Shown here in pieces: positions 7,950 through 14,986 of a stretch of DNA of 32,142 nt (its first letter is position 1; every line of letters begins with the position of its first letter). The stretch lies in assembly GCA_003452935.1 (NCBI GenBank), contig DMMY01000005.1, positions 123,884 to 156,025 of the forward strand, written 5' to 3'. The position numbers were made by a program, and so were the translations under genes. The DNA comes from Elusimicrobiota bacterium (GTDB lineage: Bacteria; Elusimicrobiota; Elusimicrobia; UBA1565; UBA9628). The notes beneath the pieces were generated by a model, which was not told the DNA's origin, made no database searches, and saw only the letters and a program-made list of their open reading frames with translations.

Positions 7950-8681
7950 TCATGTATGCTTGGATTCGAGGCGGCCTTCCCAGGCCAGGCGTAAAGTCGC
8001 GTGCGTGTATTGGGCGAATACCTTCAAAAAAGCGGAGTTGCCCGTTCCGCCCCGGCGCTGGCCGTTGACGATGGGGATCTGAAGCAGCGCGGCTTTATGG
8101 CGCTGCAGGTAGTAAAGGAGGCGGATGCAGTAGTCTCCGTAGCCCCAGAAAATCAGGTTGAAGTCGCATCGCGCCATGACTTCCCGGCGGATGGCGAAGA
8201 AACCGTAGAGACTGTCCGTGATGTCGCCGCCCGTGGCCAGACGCACGAACATGTTGAAGCACCAGCTCAGCAAATGCCGCGAAAGGGGAGCCATTTTTCC
8301 GCCATAAAGGAAGCGCGAGCCGAAGACCCCGTCGTAATGGCGCAGGGCGTCCACCATGATGGGGAGGTACCGGGGCTCATGATTGAAGTCCGAGTCCATG
8401 ACCACCACGGCGTCGCCCCGGGCTTGCTCGAGGCCTTCGCGGATGGACTTGGCCAGCCCCGGATCCTGGCGGCGCACGATGACCCGAACGGCCGGCTCGC
8501 CGGCGAACTCGGTTTGAACCAGGGCGGCGGTTCCGTCCGGACTGGAGTCGTCGACCACCAGGATTTCGTGGCGCCAGGCCGCGAGAGCCTGGCGAATTTC
8601 CTTGATCAAGGGCAGGATGTTCTCTTTTTCGTTGTAGGCCGGGACCACGACGGAGACGAGGGCGGGCGCGTCTTGGGCCAT
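7950..8681 (-). CDS. GT2 glycosyltransferase, polyprenyl(dolichyl)-phosphate mannosyltransferase-like
   Basis: This 243-residue GT-A-fold transferase opens with VSVVVPAYNEKENI, then EILVVDDSSPDGT, DPGLAKSIREGLEQARGD and the metal-binding VVMDSDFNHEP. These are the signature blocks of the DPM1/GtrB-like GT2 subgroup, which load a sugar from a nucleotide donor onto polyprenyl phosphate at the cytoplasmic membrane face. ITDSLYGFFAIRR matches the conserved acceptor-side block. No C-terminal membrane pair is present, so it resembles the short soluble form. It lies 2 bases after the C-methyltransferase gene and 12 before the aminotransferase. Its lipid-linked product could serve the GT-C-like protein encoded further down the cluster. 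Confidence 0.85.
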   Translation of the reverse strand: MAQDAPALVSVVVPAYNEKENILPLIKEIRQALAAWRHEILVVDDSSPDGTAALVQTEFAGEPAVRVIVRRQDPGLAKSIREGLEQARGDAVVVMDSDFNHEPRYLPIMVDALRHYDGVFGSRFLYGGKMAPLSRHLLSWCFNMFVRLATGGDITDSLYGFFAIRREVMARCDFNLIFWGYGDYCIRLLYYLQRHKAALLQIPIVNGQRRGGTGNSAFLKVFAQYTHATLRLAWEGRLESKHT

Positions 8682-8683
8682 GC

Positions 8684-9937
8684 TCAGTGGATTTCCAGGC
8701 TGGGCAAGGGGAAGAAGAGCTTGCCGCCGGACTTGAGGAATGGTTTTTCCTTGCGCAGGAAAAAGCTCTTGAAGTGCCAGGGCAGGACCAGCATGTAGTC
8801 CGGCCGCATGGCGCGGGCTTTCTTTTCAGGCACGATGGGGATGAGGGTCCCGGGAGTGTAGGAACCGAACTTCTCCTCGTTGACTTCGCCGATGCAGGGG
8901 ATATCCCGGGCGGTCAGGCCGCAGTATTGGAGGATGACGTTGCCCTTGGTGGAGGCGCCATAACCCACCACGGTTTGTCCGCGTTTTCGGGCTTGCCGGA
9001 AAAATTTCAGCAGTTCCTCCCGGTGGCGCTCGACATGGCGGCGGAAGGCGTTGAAAGGGGCGCGCTGGCGGAACTTGGCCTCGGCCTTGAGAAAGCGCGC
9101 GATGGTCTTGGATTGCGGCGCATGAGGTCCGTCATCGCGCGAGAGGGTGATGGAGAAACTGCCGCCGTTGACGTCGTTGAGTTCCACGTCGATAACGCGC
9201 AATCCGCAGCGTTTGGCCATCCAATCGATCTGCTTGACGCCGTAGTATTCCAGGTGCTCGTGACAGATGGTGTCGTAGGAATTGCGGGCCAGCATGGTGG
9301 GCATGTAGCTCTGTTCCAAGACCAGGATGCCGTTGGGCGCCAATATATTCCGGATCTCCTGGAGGAAGGCCAAGGGGGACTCCAGGTCGTAGAACATGGA
9401 AATGGCGGTGACGACCTTGGCTTGGCGTCCCGGAAAGGCGCGCTGGATCAGTGCCGCCGAGAAATAATCGGGAATAAGCCGGATGTAGGGGGGGTAATAG
9501 CGCCTGAAATGATGGCCGGTCGGATCGACCCCGACCAAGGTCGGGCCGTGGGTGGGATAGGCCTTGAGCAGGGTCCCGTCATTGCTGCCGATGTCTACCA
9601 CCAGGTCTCCGGGCTCAAGACAGACGCGGGCGAGTATCTGGCGCACCTTGCCGTGCAGATGGCGGACCATGGAGGGGTTAAGTCCGGAATGGTAGCCGTA
9701 GTTGTCGCCGTACATCTCGTCCGTGCTGTAGGATTGGCGCAGCTGGACCAGGCCGCAGTGTTCGCCTTGGGAGTCATCGCACTTGACCAGGTCCAGGGGA
9801 CCGGAGGTCACGCGCTGGCGCGGGCTTTTGGGAAAGACGCCGGTGAGGGATTGTCGGCCCAGGGAAAGGATGGGGAGCAGCTTCCTATTGGCGCAGATCC
9901 GGCATTTGGTTATTTCCTTATATGGTTTCATGGGCAC
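8684..9937 (-). CDS. Zinc-binding class I SAM C-methyltransferase (NovU/TylC3-type)
   Basis: This 417-residue protein has the three-part layout of sugar C-methyltransferases. The N-terminal zinc domain has Cys12, Cys15, Cys53 and Cys61. The SAM-binding core carries DIGSNDGTLL, followed by VVTAISMFYDLESP and the family-typical CHEHLEYYG block. The C-terminal nucleotide-binding-like domain carries VVGYGASTKGNVILQYCG. Characterised members methylate C3 (or C5) of NDP-4-keto-deoxysugars, giving branched sugars such as mycarose or noviose precursors. GTG at 9937 and ATG at 9931 are both possible starts; neither has a clear Shine-Dalgarno sequence. A strong extended -10 element lies about 35-40 bases upstream, so this is probably the first gene of the promoter-proximal part of the sugar operon. 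The exact sugar is unknown. Confidence 0.88.
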   Translation of the reverse strand: MPMKPYKEITKCRICANRKLLPILSLGRQSLTGVFPKSPRQRVTSGPLDLVKCDDSQGEHCGLVQLRQSYSTDEMYGDNYGYHSGLNPSMVRHLHGKVRQILARVCLEPGDLVVDIGSNDGTLLKAYPTHGPTLVGVDPTGHHFRRYYPPYIRLIPDYFSAALIQRAFPGRQAKVVTAISMFYDLESPLAFLQEIRNILAPNGILVLEQSYMPTMLARNSYDTICHEHLEYYGVKQIDWMAKRCGLRVIDVELNDVNGGSFSITLSRDDGPHAPQSKTIARFLKAEAKFRQRAPFNAFRRHVERHREELLKFFRQARKRGQTVVGYGASTKGNVILQYCGLTARDIPCIGEVNEEKFGSYTPGTLIPIVPEKKARAMRPDYMLVLPWHFKSFFLRKEKPFLKSGGKLFFPLPSLEIH

Positions 9938-9971
9938 GGAACCGCAGGAATTTTCTATTGCCTAAAACGTA

Positions 9972-9980
9972 ATTATAACA
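9972..9980 (-). promoter_or_regulatory. Extended -10 promoter for the sugar operon
   Basis: Read on the minus strand, this AT-rich pocket contains TGTTATAAT, a perfect TATAAT with the TGn extension. No good -35 is seen 16-18 bases upstream, which extended -10 promoters tolerate. It lies between the cytidylyltransferase-like stop (9988) and the C-methyltransferase start (9937/9931), giving a predicted leader of about 30 bases. Base composition changes sharply here from the surrounding GC-rich sequence. Confidence 0.5.
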
Positions 9981-9987
9981 TAGTGCC

Positions 9988-10938
9988 CTAGCGGCGATCT
10001 CCCTTGGGAGCGGCTTGGGGCTTGGGCAGGGGCTGGCGCTCGAGGTGAGGGGAAAGGTCGGGGATGCCGTTTTTCTTGAGCCAATACTCGAGGCACGGCA
10101 GCTGCCAGCGGTAATCCAGCGGCCCCATGCCCCATTGCTTGAGGGGCAGGACCTTTTGGCCCAGCCAGGGCATGGGCGCCTGTCCGCTGACCGTCTCCAG
10201 GCACCTCGGCCGCAGCACGCAGACTCCCCAACTGGGATACCAGGCCCGGGCCTCGGACTGTTGCTCCGGCGCCAGATAGGGGAGCAGCAGGCCGTCTGCG
10301 GCCTCGCGGCGCGCCATGGCCGGGGTCCAGCGTTCCAGGGGCACTACGCTTAAGGCCGAGTCGAGCTCCGGCCGGTCCAGGAGCGATTCCACGCCGAGGT
10401 CCACCATGTCCTTGGTCACGGCCGGCGCGTTGGCGGAAAGGACGACCAGGAGTTCGAGTTCGGCGCCTTCGCTGCGCAGCTCGCTTTGGATGTGGCGATA
10501 GCCGTGCCGGAGGTAATCCAGGAGCGCGGGTTTTCCTTTCGGAGGGTCCGTGATGATGGCGTCGTATTGAAGGGCCGCGGCCTTGACCGCCGGCGAGCCG
10601 GTGAGGGCGTAGACGCGGCGCACGTGCGCCGATGTCCGGGCCGCCATAAGGGGATAGGCGGAGATCGGCCGGCCGAAAACGGCCCCTTCGTTGCCCGGGA
10701 AATCCGCCGTGTCATCAAGGTCCACGAGCAAAGCGCATACAAGCGGAACTCGGCGCCCAACGGGCGCCGAGTCCAACCTCCCCCCTACGAGGGGGGAGGT
10801 TGTTCCGTTAGGGGTGGTCGTGTCGTTGTTGGTCGTGCCGTTGCCGTTCGTGTCGTTGTGGTTCGTGCCGTTGCCGTTCGTGTCGTTTGGTTTTTCCGTG
10901 CCGTCAGCCTTGCCCTTGTCGTCCTTCCGCACCGTCAT
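9988..10938 (-). CDS. Cytidylyltransferase-like protein (NeuA/KdsB superfamily, degenerate) with low-complexity N-terminus
   Basis: The C-terminal 250 residues of this 316-residue protein follow the acylneuraminate/KDO cytidylyltransferase pattern: FGRPISAYPLMAA, VRRVYALTGSPAVKAAALQYDA and LELLVVLSANAP at the site equivalent to the LLQPTSP block. The nucleotide-gripping PARxGSKGI loop expected before FGRP is replaced by LVDLDDTADF, so CTP binding may be lost or altered. Residues about 17-46 are a Thr/Asn/Gly/Asp-rich repeat, and residues about 41-65 are encoded by a palindromic repeat element. The ATG at 10938 forms an ATGA overlap with the upstream GT4 gene, so the odd N-terminus appears to be genuinely translated. 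The function is probably sugar activation or a related non-catalytic role; confidence in the fold is moderate. Confidence 0.6.
   Translation of the reverse strand: MTVRKDDKGKADGTEKPNDTNGNGTNHNDTNGNGTTNNDTTTPNGTTSPLVGGRLDSAPVGRRVPLVCALLVDLDDTADFPGNEGAVFGRPISAYPLMAARTSAHVRRVYALTGSPAVKAAALQYDAIITDPPKGKPALLDYLRHGYRHIQSELRSEGAELELLVVLSANAPAVTKDMVDLGVESLLDRPELDSALSVVPLERWTPAMARREAADGLLLPYLAPEQQSEARAWYPSWGVCVLRPRCLETVSGQAPMPWLGQKVLPLKQWGMGPLDYRWQLPCLEYWLKKNGIPDLSPHLERQPLPKPQAAPKGDRR
10745..10817 (+). repeat. Two-hairpin dispersed palindromic element, copy 1 (in frame inside a gene)
   Basis: This is a 73-base unit of two adjacent palindromes. The first pairs ACTCGGCGCCC with GGGCGCCGAGT around AAC (10749-10773). 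The second pairs CAACCTCCCCCCT with AGGGGGGAGGTTG around ACG (10774-10802). The end is TCCGTTAGGGGTGG. It lies in the coding sequence of the cytidylyltransferase-like gene (residues about 41-65) and keeps the frame open. A second copy in the opposite orientation is at 19277-19347. Confidence 0.85.
10819..10890 (+). repeat. Tandem repeat, about 30-bp period, encoding a Thr/Asn/Gly-rich tract
   Basis: Two 30-base units (10831-10860 and 10861-10890) share an exact 24-base core at 10834-10857 and 10864-10887. A shorter degenerate unit sits at 10819-10830. On the minus strand they encode NDTNGNGT-type repeats at the N-terminus of the cytidylyltransferase-like protein. The array directly abuts the palindromic element at 10745-10817. 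Confidence 0.8.
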
Positions 10939-11918
10939 CGGACCATCTCCTCGAGCGCCTTGAACGCGGCCTTGACCGTCGCGTCCCAGTTGTGGCTTTC
11001 CACGGTCTTGATGCCTTCGGAGATGAGCTGCAGGGAAAGGCCGCGCACCGACCAGAGCGTGACCAGCGCCTCGGAGAGCGATACGGCGTTGCCGGGATGA
11101 AAGAGCAGGCCGTTCTTGCCGTCGACGATGAGTTCGGGGACGGCTCCGAATCTGGGGGCGACCACGGGGCAGCCCTCGGCCAGGGAGTAGAGGGCCAGGG
11201 CCGGGAAGCCCTCGGCGCCCGTGGGATTGACGTAAGCCTTGGCGCAGCGGAGCAGTTCCATGAATTTATGATGCGGGATGTCGCCGGTGAAGAGGACGCG
11301 GTCCATGGGCAGTATGTGTCGGACGCGGTCCTGGATGGCTTGGCGCAGCGGGCCGTGGCCCACGAGGGTCAGATGCCAATCGAACCGGAGGCTGGCGATG
11401 GCCGAGAGGAGCAGCTCCAGGCCCGGCCGGCAAGCCTCCTGGAAATGGCAGTTGGTTACGATCTGGAAATCCGCGGGACGGGAGGCGCGCATGGTCACCA
11501 GGGCGATCTGGTGGGCCCGGACCCGGTCATAGGCGTAGGGCACGAGGCTGACCAGGCGTTCGCCCCCCCAGGAGCGCACCAGGTTGGCTAGGTGTTGGCT
11601 CGGCACCAGCAGGCGATGGGCCTGGAGCAGGAGCTCCTTGATGGCGCGCAGATCCGGTTCCGAGGCGTCGGCGAAGGAATCGATGAGGCGCACGGCGCAG
11701 CGCCGGCCCGAGGCGAGCGCGGCGTCGAGGGGCAGGGCCTGGAAGCTGTTGATGAGGATGGCGTCGGCATCCTGGCCGAAATATTTGGGCGGGGCGGCTC
11801 CGGCAACCGGGGTCAACGCGGCCTCGTGCCCCAGGGAGGAGGCCCGCTGTATCATTTCTCGGCAGAAGGCGTCCTCATTATAGGGAGAGGTGGGGTCCGG
11901 CATCAGAAGGACTTTCAC
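10935..11918 (-). CDS. GT4-family glycosyltransferase (GT-B fold)
   Basis: This 327-residue retaining GT4 transferase has a short N-terminal Rossmann domain and a clear C-terminal donor domain. The latter contains LTLVGHGPLRQAI, VLFTGDIPHHKFMELL, YVNPTGAEGFPALALYSLAEGCPVVAPRFGAVPELI and GLLFHPGN. The E-x7-E block (EGFPALALYSLAEG) binds the donor sugar nucleotide. The GTG at 11918 is chosen because it makes a GTGA overlap with the radical SAM stop; the frame continues open upstream inside that gene but carries no family sequence there. The stop overlaps the next ATG as ATGA. It probably adds a sugar to the surface glycan made by this cluster; donor and acceptor are unknown. Confidence 0.88.
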   Translation of the reverse strand: MKVLLMPDPTSPYNEDAFCREMIQRASSLGHEAALTPVAGAAPPKYFGQDADAILINSFQALPLDAALASGRRCAVRLIDSFADASEPDLRAIKELLLQAHRLLVPSQHLANLVRSWGGERLVSLVPYAYDRVRAHQIALVTMRASRPADFQIVTNCHFQEACRPGLELLLSAIASLRFDWHLTLVGHGPLRQAIQDRVRHILPMDRVLFTGDIPHHKFMELLRCAKAYVNPTGAEGFPALALYSLAEGCPVVAPRFGAVPELIVDGKNGLLFHPGNAVSLSEALVTLWSVRGLSLQLISEGIKTVESHNWDATVKAAFKALEEMVR

Positions 11919-13408
11919 GGGGAAACCTTCTGGGACTGGCGCAGGATGAAGGGCGGAAGGCCTTGTCCCATGGAATGCTCGAAGCGCACGGCCGCGCCTC
12001 GGGAATTGAAGGGGATGCCCAGCTCCTGGCGGACCTCCCGCTCTATGGCGTCGCGCAGGCTGACGATGTCCGCGGGAGAAAGCTCGTCGGTGTGCACGTA
12101 GGAGCGGTAGCCGCCCTCCGGGTCGCCCTTGTAGTAGTCGGCGACCTCCATGAAGTCGATCTCGCGGCTGTAGAGCCGGTCTCCGGTCCCGTCGTAGGTG
12201 TAGACCCAGATGTCCTTCTGCCCGGCATGCGGGACGGCCAGGTCGTAGTAGGGCGTGCCCGGATACGTGGTGATGATGGTCACGTCGAAATCGTCGGGCC
12301 GCGCCTCCAGGAGCCAGCGCTTGGTCTCCAGCGCGGTCTGGCGCGTCTCGCCGGGATGCCCGAGGGACATGAGCGCCTTGACCTTGAGGCCGTGGCGCCG
12401 CGCGATCTCCACGCAGCGGGTGTTGTCTTGGGAGGTGGCCTTCTTGTTCATGTTGCGCAGGATGCGGGGCGAGCCGGACTCGAAGCCGGCTAGTATCCAG
12501 CGAAATCCCGCCCGGCGCATGGCTTGCGCTTGTTCGTCGTTGAAGAGCTCGGCCTTGACGAACCCGCGCAAACGGAACTCGACGCCGGCCTCTTGTTGCG
12601 CCGCGGCGACGGCGTTCATGAGCGCGACCATTTGGGGATTGACGTTGAGCTCGTCGTCGTAGAGCATGAACCCGCGGAAACCGTAGCCGCGGTGCAGTTC
12701 CATGATCTCGCGCACGACGTTGGCGGTCGAGCGCATCCGGACCCGGCGCAGAGAGGGCGATTGCCGCCCTCCGCAGAAGCCGCAGTTGAACGGGCAGCCC
12801 AACTGGGCGATGAGGCTGACCGCGTCGACGCCGTCGATGGAGTAGCGGTAGCTTTGCACGTCCACCAGATGGCGGGCCGGGAAGGGAAGGGAGTCGAGCT
12901 TTTCGTTGGTCAAAAACAGGCTGGATTTCGGATCGTCGGCGTCGATGAGCTTGGGCGCCTGGGGCTTGAGGGCCTCGAAGACGGCCAATTCGCCGTCTCC
13001 GGCCACGAGCACGTCGAATGTCTCGCAAAGTCTCTGCAAGGCGGCGTGGGCCCGGCCCGGGGCCTGGCGTCGGCGTTCTCCCCTGGCGGCGGCGTTGATC
13101 AGCGTGACGTGCGGGCCTCCCAAGATGATGCGGGCGTCCGGCCGCGCGGCCCGGATGACGCCCGCGAGCTTGGCCGCGGCCGGCATCTGCGGGGTGGTGG
13201 AGGTCAGGGCGAATACGGCGGCCCGGCTGCTCTTGGCGTGCAGGCGCGCCGCCTCGTCGAAGTTCTCGATGCCGGAGAGATCCAGCATCTCCACCCGGTG
13301 CCCCGCCGCCTCCAGGGCCGCGGCGACGCGCAGTATGCCCAGTGTCATGAACACGCGTTCGTCGAGAAGGAAGAGGGAGGGGGGGATGATGAGGCAGATG
13401 TCGATCAT
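11915..13408 (-). CDS. B12-binding-domain radical SAM protein
   Basis: This 497-residue protein has a cobalamin-binding-like N-terminal Rossmann domain (IIPPSLFLLDERVFMTLGILRVAAALEAAG, then IILGGPH and LVAGDGE). A radical SAM core follows, whose CPFNCGFC motif (Cys205, Cys209, Cys212) holds the 4Fe-4S cluster. Downstream blocks LYDDELNVNP, ILAGFESGSPRILRNMNKKAT and MSLGHPGET are typical of the B12/radical SAM (BchE/MiaB-like) group. Members of this group methylate unactivated carbons or rearrange substrates; the substrate here is unknown. It is the first gene of the left cluster, with a good promoter immediately upstream, and overlaps the GT4 gene by GTGA. In this context a glycan or lipid modification is plausible. 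Confidence 0.88.
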   Translation of the reverse strand: MIDICLIIPPSLFLLDERVFMTLGILRVAAALEAAGHRVEMLDLSGIENFDEAARLHAKSSRAAVFALTSTTPQMPAAAKLAGVIRAARPDARIILGGPHVTLINAAARGERRRQAPGRAHAALQRLCETFDVLVAGDGELAVFEALKPQAPKLIDADDPKSSLFLTNEKLDSLPFPARHLVDVQSYRYSIDGVDAVSLIAQLGCPFNCGFCGGRQSPSLRRVRMRSTANVVREIMELHRGYGFRGFMLYDDELNVNPQMVALMNAVAAAQQEAGVEFRLRGFVKAELFNDEQAQAMRRAGFRWILAGFESGSPRILRNMNKKATSQDNTRCVEIARRHGLKVKALMSLGHPGETRQTALETKRWLLEARPDDFDVTIITTYPGTPYYDLAVPHAGQKDIWVYTYDGTGDRLYSREIDFMEVADYYKGDPEGGYRSYVHTDELSPADIVSLRDAIEREVRQELGIPFNSRGAAVRFEHSMGQGLPPFILRQSQKVSP

Positions 13409-13417
13409 CTTGTTAAC

Positions 13418-13446
13418 ATTCTAACAGTATCGCTCGGCTTGGTAAA
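13418..13446 (-). promoter_or_regulatory. Sigma70-type promoter of the radical SAM/polysaccharide operon
   Basis: On the minus strand TTTACC (13441-13446), a 17-base spacer and TAGAAT (13418-13423) form a plausible promoter, with TG-T as an extended -10. The predicted start is near 13411, only a few bases before the ATG at 13408, and no Shine-Dalgarno sequence is visible, so the message may be leaderless. A small stem (CGGCTT/AAGCCG, 13435-13450) overlaps the -35. It has no T tract and is a weak terminator candidate for tlyA. Confidence 0.5.
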
Positions 13447-13469
13447 GCCGTTGGCGCGATCTTGGAGGT

Positions 13470-14207
13470 TTATGCCGCGGCGACGGACTTCAGATAGAGG
13501 AAGCTCTCGATGTTGCCCTTGGGGCCGTGGACCGGGCATTCCAGGATCCCGGCCTCGCGCAGAGGCAGCAGCGAGAGTCTCTCTCTGACCTTGCTCAGGG
13601 CCAGGGCGCGATGTTCGGGTTTGCGCACCACGCCTTTCGGGGTCAGCTTGGGTTCGAGTTCGAATTGCGGCTTGAGCAGGGCGAGCAGCTCGCAAGGTTT
13701 TTGGAGGCAAGGCACGACAAACGGCAGGACCTGCCCTAAGGAGATGAACGAGACATCCACCACGGCCAGGTCCGGCGCGGGAGAGAACATCCCGGGGCGC
13801 ATGTCCCGGGCATGGGTCTGTTCGAGGCTGACGACGCGGGGGTCGGCGCGCAATTTGGCGTGGAGTTGGGCCGTGCCTACGTCCACCGCGTAGACCTTGG
13901 CCGCTCCCTTGGAGAGCAGGCAGTCCGTGAACCCTCCGGTGGACGAGCCCACGTCCAGACAGACCCTGCCTTGCACCTGGACGGGAAAGGCGTCCAGCGC
14001 CGCGGCCAGCTTGAGGCCGCCTCGGGAAACGTAAGGGTTGGCGTCGGCGCGCACCGAAAGCAGGGCGTCGGTCCGGGTCGCGCTGCCGGGCTTGGCCGCG
14101 GGCCGGCCGTCGACCTCGACCTGTCCGGCCATTACCGCGGCCTGGGCCTTGGCTCGCGAGGGAAAGAATCCCCGCGCCACCAGAAGTTCGTCGAGGCGCT
14201 GCTTCAT
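13470..14207 (-). CDS. tlyA: TlyA-family rRNA 2'-O-ribose methyltransferase (hemolysin A family)
   Basis: This 245-residue protein has an N-terminal S4 RNA-binding domain (MKQRLDELLVARGFFPSRAKAQ to about residue 60) and an FtsJ-like methyltransferase domain. The latter shows YVSRGGLKL, VCLDVGSSTGGFTDCLL for SAM binding, VYAVDVG, LAVVDVSFISL and LLALLKPQFE. Characterised TlyA proteins methylate cytidines of 16S and/or 23S rRNA and influence capreomycin sensitivity. The start codon touches the inverted repeat at 14207-14378, leaving no recognisable ribosome-binding site, although the N-terminus itself is intact. It is the last gene of the central housekeeping run. Confidence 0.92.
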   Translation of the reverse strand: MKQRLDELLVARGFFPSRAKAQAAVMAGQVEVDGRPAAKPGSATRTDALLSVRADANPYVSRGGLKLAAALDAFPVQVQGRVCLDVGSSTGGFTDCLLSKGAAKVYAVDVGTAQLHAKLRADPRVVSLEQTHARDMRPGMFSPAPDLAVVDVSFISLGQVLPFVVPCLQKPCELLALLKPQFELEPKLTPKGVVRKPEHRALALSKVRERLSLLPLREAGILECPVHGPKGNIESFLYLKSVAAA

Positions 14208-14378
14208 GGGGTCAGGTCTTGAAATTTGACATTTGACACATGCTGGCCGTCCTAGCCGCCGGGAATGCGTCTAGACGCTGTTTGGCGATAGACATAAGGA
14301 TTATTGCATATGACGGGGTCTTGAAATTTGACATCAAGGGCCTATATGTCAAATGTCAAATTTCAAGACCTGACCCCA
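14207..14378. repeat. REP/RAYT-type element: perfect 32-bp inverted repeat with an internal third copy
   Basis: The left arm (14207-14238, beginning TGGGGTCAGGTC) and the right arm (14347-14378) are perfect reverse complements over 32 bases. A direct-orientation partial copy (GGGGTCTTGAAATTTGACAT, 14315-14334) lacks five bases of the left arm and can also pair with the right arm. Sequences of this type are, from memory, common next to REP-associated tyrosine (Y1) transposases, but no transposase is present. The right arm contributes the last codons and stop of the HAD gene, and the left arm abuts the tlyA ATG. The AT-rich centre contains a possible minus-strand extended -10 (TGCAATAAT, 14300-14308). 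Confidence 0.9.
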
Positions 14379-14986
14379 ATTAACTTAAGGGCGCGTAGGC
14401 GGCGGAAGAGGTCTTCGGGGCCGCGGTAATGGATGGCGTGCAGGCCCGCTTTCCTGGCGGCTTTCACGTTGGCGCTGAGGTCGTCGATGAGCAGCGCCTC
14501 GTGGGCGGAGACTCCCGCGATCTTGAGCGCGGCCTCGTAGATGCGCGGCTCGGGCTTGCGCATCCCGACTTCGTGCGAGAGCACGGCTCCGTGCACGTGC
14601 CTGGTGAAGGCGTAGTTCTGCCGGATGAAGTCGTAATGCAGGGCGTGCGTGTTGGAGAGCAGGAAGGTGGGCCGGCTCTTGGCCACCTTCTTGAGTATGG
14701 CCGCGGTGCGCCGCTCCAGGGTGAAATGGTCGCACCAGAGCTCGCGGAACTGGGCGAAGGTGCCGCTGTAGCCCAGCTCGTCTTTGAAGATGCGGAACAG
14801 CTCGTCCGTGCCGAACTCTCCGCGCTCCAGGCTTTCTATCTTATGCGAGGTCCAAAGGTAGCCGGCGACCTTGAGCGGGTGGCGGCCCACGGCGCGGGCG
14901 ATTTCCTTAAGAACGTCGCGCGGGTTGAAATGCAGCAGCACGTTGCCGATGTCGAAGAAGACGGCCTTGATGGGGGAATCGCTCAT
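14363..14986 (-). CDS. HAD-superfamily phosphatase, YihX-like
   Basis: This 207-residue HAD hydrolase has motif I FFDIGNVLLHF with nucleophile Asp12. The usual second Asp is replaced by Gly (DxGN), a trait of the YihX-like subgroup. Motif II is FLLSNTHALHYDF, followed by GMRKPEPRIYEAAL with the motif III Lys and LLIDDLSANVKAARKAGL as motif IV. E. coli YihX dephosphorylates alpha-glucose-1-phosphate; the substrate here is not determined. The ATG at 14986 makes an ATGA overlap with the RluA-like stop; a longer open frame upstream is only a shadow of that gene. The last five or so codons (GVRS and stop) lie inside the inverted repeat, so insertion of the repeat may have replaced the original C-terminus. 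Confidence 0.87.
   Translation of the reverse strand: MSDSPIKAVFFDIGNVLLHFNPRDVLKEIARAVGRHPLKVAGYLWTSHKIESLERGEFGTDELFRIFKDELGYSGTFAQFRELWCDHFTLERRTAAILKKVAKSRPTFLLSNTHALHYDFIRQNYAFTRHVHGAVLSHEVGMRKPEPRIYEAALKIAGVSAHEALLIDDLSANVKAARKAGLHAIHYRGPEDLFRRLRALKLIGVRS

Noticed and set aside
8687..9991. Plus-strand open frame of 434 codons opposite the C-methyltransferase
   Set aside because: It is entirely antisense to a gene with clear zinc, SAM and C-terminal domain motifs. Its codon pattern mirrors the true gene.
10819..10890. Tandem repeat considered as a CRISPR array
   Set aside because: The units are directly adjacent with no spacers, lie within a coding frame and encode a Thr/Asn/Gly repeat.
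11919..13028. Upstream in-frame extension of the GT4 gene to 697 codons
   Set aside because: The extension is Arg/Pro-rich shadow sequence inside the radical SAM gene. The GTG at 11918 in a GTGA overlap gives a proper GT4 N-terminus.
13435..13450. Small stem downstream of tlyA as a terminator
   Set aside because: It has a 6-bp stem, no T tract, and overlaps a promoter -35, so it is not called as a terminator.
14207..14378. Inverted repeat considered as an intact insertion sequence
   Set aside because: The span is only 172 bases and holds no transposase; it fits a REP-like or MITE-like non-autonomous element instead.
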